Source: Chitinophagaceae bacterium (GTDB lineage Bacteria; Bacteroidota; Bacteroidia; Chitinophagales; Chitinophagaceae). Taken from it: a stretch of 61,171 nt of DNA. The stretch covers positions 1 to 61,171 of the forward strand of contig CANCVE010000014.1 of the NCBI GenBank assembly GCA_947381435.1. Direction: 5' to 3'. Position numbers and translations under genes: made by a program. Of this stretch, positions 57,942 to 61,171 are shown in pieces (position 1 is the stretch's first letter; every line of letters begins with the position of its first letter). The notes below the pieces were generated by a model. The model had not been told where the DNA came from. It ran no database searches and saw nothing but the letters and a program-made list of their open reading frames with translations.

Positions 57942-59597
57942 TTATACCATTTGTAATCCTTCAGATTTATGAACGACCACCATTTCCGGAACCATTTCTA
58001 TTGCATGGCAAGGACATTGTTCAAAACAGACTGCGCAACCAGTGCATTTGTTATAATCATACTCGTAACGATTACCCTTTCCCAATTTAATTACTGCATC
58101 TTCCGGACAAGAACCAAAGCAACCATCACATTCAAAACAGTTACCACAGCTTAGGCAGCGTTGCGCTTCGTATAATGCCTGTTCGGTAGTTAATCCTCCC
58201 AATACTTCTTCAAAATTCTTTGCCCTTTCTTCAGCCGCCAGCATCTCTTGCTCCCTTTGTGGTGCAATGGTTTTATACCATACGTGCAGCTTTTCGGCAC
58301 CAATAATTGGATGTTTATCGCTTTTTACATAATCAACTTCCTTCAAATAACCATCAATATACCTAGCAGCTTTTTTACCATGCCCCACTGCAATGGTTAC
58401 GGTTCTTTCGCTCGGAACCATGTCGCCACCAGCAAAAACACCTTTATGTCCCGTCATCATTGTATGATCTATCTCTACTGTGCCATCATTCTTAAACTGT
58501 ATTCCCTCCAGTTTCCGAACAAAGCTTGTATCTGTATCTTGTCCAAGAGCCATAATTAAGGCATCAGCTTCAAGAGTTTCATATTTGCCAGTGGCTGTTA
58601 GTTTGCCATCAACAATTTCCATTATTTCTACTTGGAATATATTCTCTTCCACAGCTTTGATAGTACGCAACCAATTTATTTTTACCCCTTCTGTCAGTGC
58701 CTCCTCGGCTTCAAAATCATGGGCAGGCATGTTTTCCCTATCTCTTCTATAGATAATAAATGCTTCAGCACCCAATCTTTTTGCAGTACGGGCGGCATCC
58801 ATTGCGGTATTTCCTCCACCATAAATAGCTACTTTTCTACCAAGCTTTGGTGCATTGCCTGTTTCCACATCACGTAAAAAGCTTACAGCATCCATCATTT
58901 TTACAGCCGCTTGTCCGGGAATATCAATTTTCTTGGCAAGACCTGCACCAATGGCAATGAATACTGCATCATAACCTCCATCTGCCTTCTCTTTGGCAAT
59001 ATCATCAACCTTATAATTCAGTTTTACGTTGATGCCCATATCCACAATACGTTGAATTTCTGCATCAAGGATATGTCTTGGCAAACGATAGGCTGGAATA
59101 CCAAAATGTAGCATACCACCCAACATCGGTCCTGCTTCAAAAATGGTTACTTCATGACCCGAACGCCTGAGATGGTAAGCAGCAGATAAACCACTTGGAC
59201 CACCGCCAATAATCAACACTTTTTTACCAGACCTATATTGGTTGAACCTAATCTTCCACTTCTTTTCTAATGCTGTATCTCCTAAATAACGCTCAATAGC
59301 ATGAATACTTACTGGACTATCCGTGGCAGTTCTATTGCAAGCAGACTCACATGGGTGATAGCAAACCCTACCATGAACGGCTGGCAATGGATTTTCTTCT
59401 ACCAACTTTTGCCAAGCCTCTTCGTAACGTTCTTCTTGTGCCAACCCTAACCATGCCTGAATGTTTTCACCTGCAGGACAAGCATTATTACAAGGAGGTA
59501 AAAAGTCCATATAAACAGGACGTTGTGTGCGCAATGATCCAGTTCCTTTTGCGTGTTGTTGCAGATCAACTGGCTTAGTCATATCGTTGTTTGTCAT
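57942..59597 (-). CDS. GltD-like NAD(P)-FAD oxidoreductase with ferredoxin domains
   Basis: The 551-residue protein resembles the glutamate synthase small subunit and NfnB-type proteins. N-terminal Cys clusters (PPCNNACPAGENIQAW, CYHPCESAC) bind an Fe-S centre; GGGPSGLSAAYHLRRSGHEV is the FAD site, GGGNTAMDAARTAKRLG the NAD(P) site. The C-terminus has ferredoxin-type clusters: CFECDGCFGSCPEDAV and CTGCAVCFEQCPCHAI. It likely transfers electrons between NAD(P)H and ferredoxin, supplying or draining the PFOR-reduced pool. The gap to PFOR is 105 bp, so an operon is likely. Confidence 0.88.
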   Translation of the reverse strand: MTNNDMTKPVDLQQHAKGTGSLRTQRPVYMDFLPPCNNACPAGENIQAWLGLAQEERYEEAWQKLVEENPLPAVHGRVCYHPCESACNRTATDSPVSIHAIERYLGDTALEKKWKIRFNQYRSGKKVLIIGGGPSGLSAAYHLRRSGHEVTIFEAGPMLGGMLHFGIPAYRLPRHILDAEIQRIVDMGINVKLNYKVDDIAKEKADGGYDAVFIAIGAGLAKKIDIPGQAAVKMMDAVSFLRDVETGNAPKLGRKVAIYGGGNTAMDAARTAKRLGAEAFIIYRRDRENMPAHDFEAEEALTEGVKINWLRTIKAVEENIFQVEIMEIVDGKLTATGKYETLEADALIMALGQDTDTSFVRKLEGIQFKNDGTVEIDHTMMTGHKGVFAGGDMVPSERTVTIAVGHGKKAARYIDGYLKEVDYVKSDKHPIIGAEKLHVWYKTIAPQREQEMLAAEERAKNFEEVLGGLTTEQALYEAQRCLSCGNCFECDGCFGSCPEDAVIKLGKGNRYEYDYNKCTGCAVCFEQCPCHAIEMVPEMVVVHKSEGLQMV

Positions 59598-59816
59598 AAA
59601 ACCCTTTTTAGTAAATATTCTAAGAGGGAGTAAAAGTAAAAGTGGGGGTGGAGACAGAAGCTGACAATAGTCATAAGAGAAATAGACAATAAACAGTTAT
59701 GAATCCCTTTTATTTAAAAAAAGGTTTCATATAATATTGACAAAGGTTTTTGGACAATGCTATATTGAAAAGGAATATGAAGTTTGAATATAAAAGTTAC
59801 AGGACTGAGAAGCTAT

Positions 59817-60320
59817 CTAAAAACGATTAATCATAATCCTTAATGCAAATAAATGCACCATTTCCACAGATGTGTCATTTAATCGTTCATAATGTTTAGA
59901 GTTCATTCTATTAGTTTCAAGCCATGCAAATGTCCTTTCCACAATCAACCTTTTAGGTAGTATTTTAAAAGTATGCAATTCATCCAGTTTAACTATTTCC
60001 ACTACTATTTTATATTTACTCTTTATTGTATCAATTAGCTTTCCTCTATAACCTCCATCAGCAACCACCTTGATGAGTTTATTCCAACTTTCCATCATCA
60101 TTTAAATACATCCCGGTCTTGAACATAGGCAATTTGAATAACTACTACAAGTATCAAACCTAATGTATCAACAATAATATGTCTTTTGATTCCCTTTATC
60201 CTTTTGCCTGCATCAAACCCTCGGTTTTCGCTGCTTACAAGCGTATTCTTCACGATTGAGCATCTATAATACCCACTGTAGGCTCTTCATTCTTTCTATT
60301 TTTGACCCTAGTCTTTTCTA
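59817..60320 (-). pseudogene. Decayed IS5-family transposase
   Basis: On the minus strand a transposase of the IS5 type is recognisable in pieces: PTVGIIDAQS, then after a frameshift (near 60262) NRGFDAGKRIKGIKRHIIVD and VQDRDVF, a stop, and finally VVADGGYRGK and LPKRLIVERTFAWLETNRMN to the end, with Asp and Glu of the DDE triad in ADGGY and VERTF. The N-terminal third is missing. The 3' 94-residue part is an uninterrupted frame, but the gene as a whole is broken and cannot be active. Confidence 0.82.
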
Positions 60321-60366
60321 ATAGGTCTACATTTTATACAACAGCTCATTCTCCATGCTATTTCGC

Positions 60367-61171
60367 TTATGATTGGCTGAATTGCAATTCTTCTGGCACT
60401 ATATTAAGCTGTTTAATTTTTTTCTGAATATTTTTTAATTGAGATTCCCTTATCGAAGCAAGATACTTTTCTTGTTCAATAGGTTTATATGCTTCTTTTT
60501 TTTTCAGCATGTTCCAAACAATAATTGCCAGTTTATGTGCAGTTGCGGTAACTGCCTGTATTCCTCCTTTTTTGTAGCCAATTCTTTGGTAAAAATGGTG
60601 TAGTGCACCAGTTCGATGGCGTTGGCAGCATGTCGCAATACTTTGGCTAAATGATTTTTCCCTTTCACAGTTTTGGAGGATAGCACTTTTCCTCCTGATA
60701 TTTTATTGTTTGGTGACAAATCCAGCCAACTAGCAAAATGTTTGGCAGTAGGAAAAGCCCTTAAATCAAGACCCACTTCTGAGATAACCGTCATTATTGT
60801 ACCGACACTTACCCCTTCTATCGCACTCAAATCTATACCACCACTTAGTTGAAAGGATATTTTATGCATGTCAAATGCAGGGTCATTTTTGTTTTTCCTT
60901 GAACGTTTGCCTGTAAATTCTAGACGTTGCTCTCCATCTATGCGTTCATTTTCTTCAATCTTCCTTTCCAATATCTTTTCTATCTCCTTATCACAATCTG
61001 CAATCTTGAGGTGAAAGTATTTATATACTCGTCCCAATCAGGTTTGCAACAAAACTGAGGGTTGTTTTATGATATGAAAGTTGGTATTAATTAATGAATC
61101 AAGTTTTTGTTTGTATTGTTCTATATTTTCAAAAAAGTTCCTTACATTTTGCTTAAATACATCTGTGTCTG
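60367..61171 (-). pseudogene. Decayed IS110-family transposase (continues past window)
   Basis: The central piece (60504-61037) shows the transposase_20 part of IS110: DLSAIEGVSVGTIMTVISEV, then FPTAKHFASWLDLSPNNKIS and GGKVLSSKTVKGKNHLAKVL. A frameshift near 60600-60606 separates it from the C-terminus (FYQRIGYKKGGIQAVTATAH, then LAIIVWNMLKKKEAYKPI) ending TAA at 60367. Upstream an in-frame TGA (about 61039) cuts off another coding-like piece (DTDVFKQNVRNFFENIEQYK), which runs off the edge. At least two lesions make it non-functional. Confidence 0.8.

Noticed and set aside
59817-60101. A functional 94-residue gene
   Set aside because: It is the C-terminal fragment of a broken IS5-type transposase whose upstream parts are in other frames.

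Overview
The window looks like a chromosome segment of a Bacteroidetes bacterium, most likely in or near the Chitinophagaceae. Signal peptides end in ...AQ, promoters match the Bacteroidetes -33/-7 pattern (TTTG, about 20 bases, TAnnTTTG), Shine-Dalgarno sequences are weak, and the housekeeping proteins (AmgK-RapZ-type fusion, methylglyoxal synthase, RecN, FabI) have Bacteroidetes character. Taxonomy is inferred from sequence style only.

Left flank (1-16.3 kb, host): the 5' part of ileS at the edge; an intergenic array of ten 22-bp repeats; a cell-wall recycling pair (sugar kinase fused to a RapZ C-terminal domain, then a MurU-like nucleotidyltransferase), each gene followed by a long inverted repeat made of the same short words; methylglyoxal synthase; a receiver protein and a pseudo-receiver/phosphoglycosyl transferase fusion; a DUF1345 membrane protein; recN; fabI; an exopolysaccharide cluster (glycosyltransferase 2, Wzc-like chain-length ATPase, TolC-like protein, hexapeptide acyltransferase); a second repeat array (seven 21-bp units); and a conserved hypothetical protein.

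Centre (16,343-53,817): a complete-looking 37.5-kb Mu-like transposable prophage bounded by a perfect 20-bp inverted repeat. It lies in reverse orientation. The repressor (S24 type) and early operon are at the right. Going left come Ner-like and small early genes, MuA transposase, MuB ATPase, a DnaA-domain-IV-like protein, DUF3164, an HD phosphohydrolase, a RecA-like ATPase, HNH nuclease and GemA. A head/packaging module (small and large terminase, gp36-like, portal, MuF, gpG, tail terminator) is on the + strand. Protease/scaffold, capsid, secreted proteins, holin/endolysin, an initiator-type tRNA, tail sheath, tube, tape measure, baseplate, fibres and a Dam methylase follow on the - strand. 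The head module is thus inverted relative to the rest of the late genes.

The most striking system is at the portal-MuF junction. The portal ORF ends over a T-TTT-TTC heptamer, a 5-nt spacer and an 8-bp hairpin. The MuF ORF lies in the -1 frame, has no ATG/GTG start, and is open exactly from the heptamer. This predicts a programmed -1 frameshift that makes a portal-MuF fusion. The MuF protein carries a C-terminal HEINH...E metallopeptidase-like domain. It is followed tail-to-tail by a small antisense gene with its own promoter, which looks like the immunity gene of a MuF polymorphic toxin.

Right flank (53.8-61.2 kb, host): a group III truncated haemoglobin, pyruvate:ferredoxin (flavodoxin) oxidoreductase and a GltD-like flavoprotein with ferredoxin domains form a minus-strand redox cluster. 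Decayed IS5-family and IS110-family transposase genes follow.
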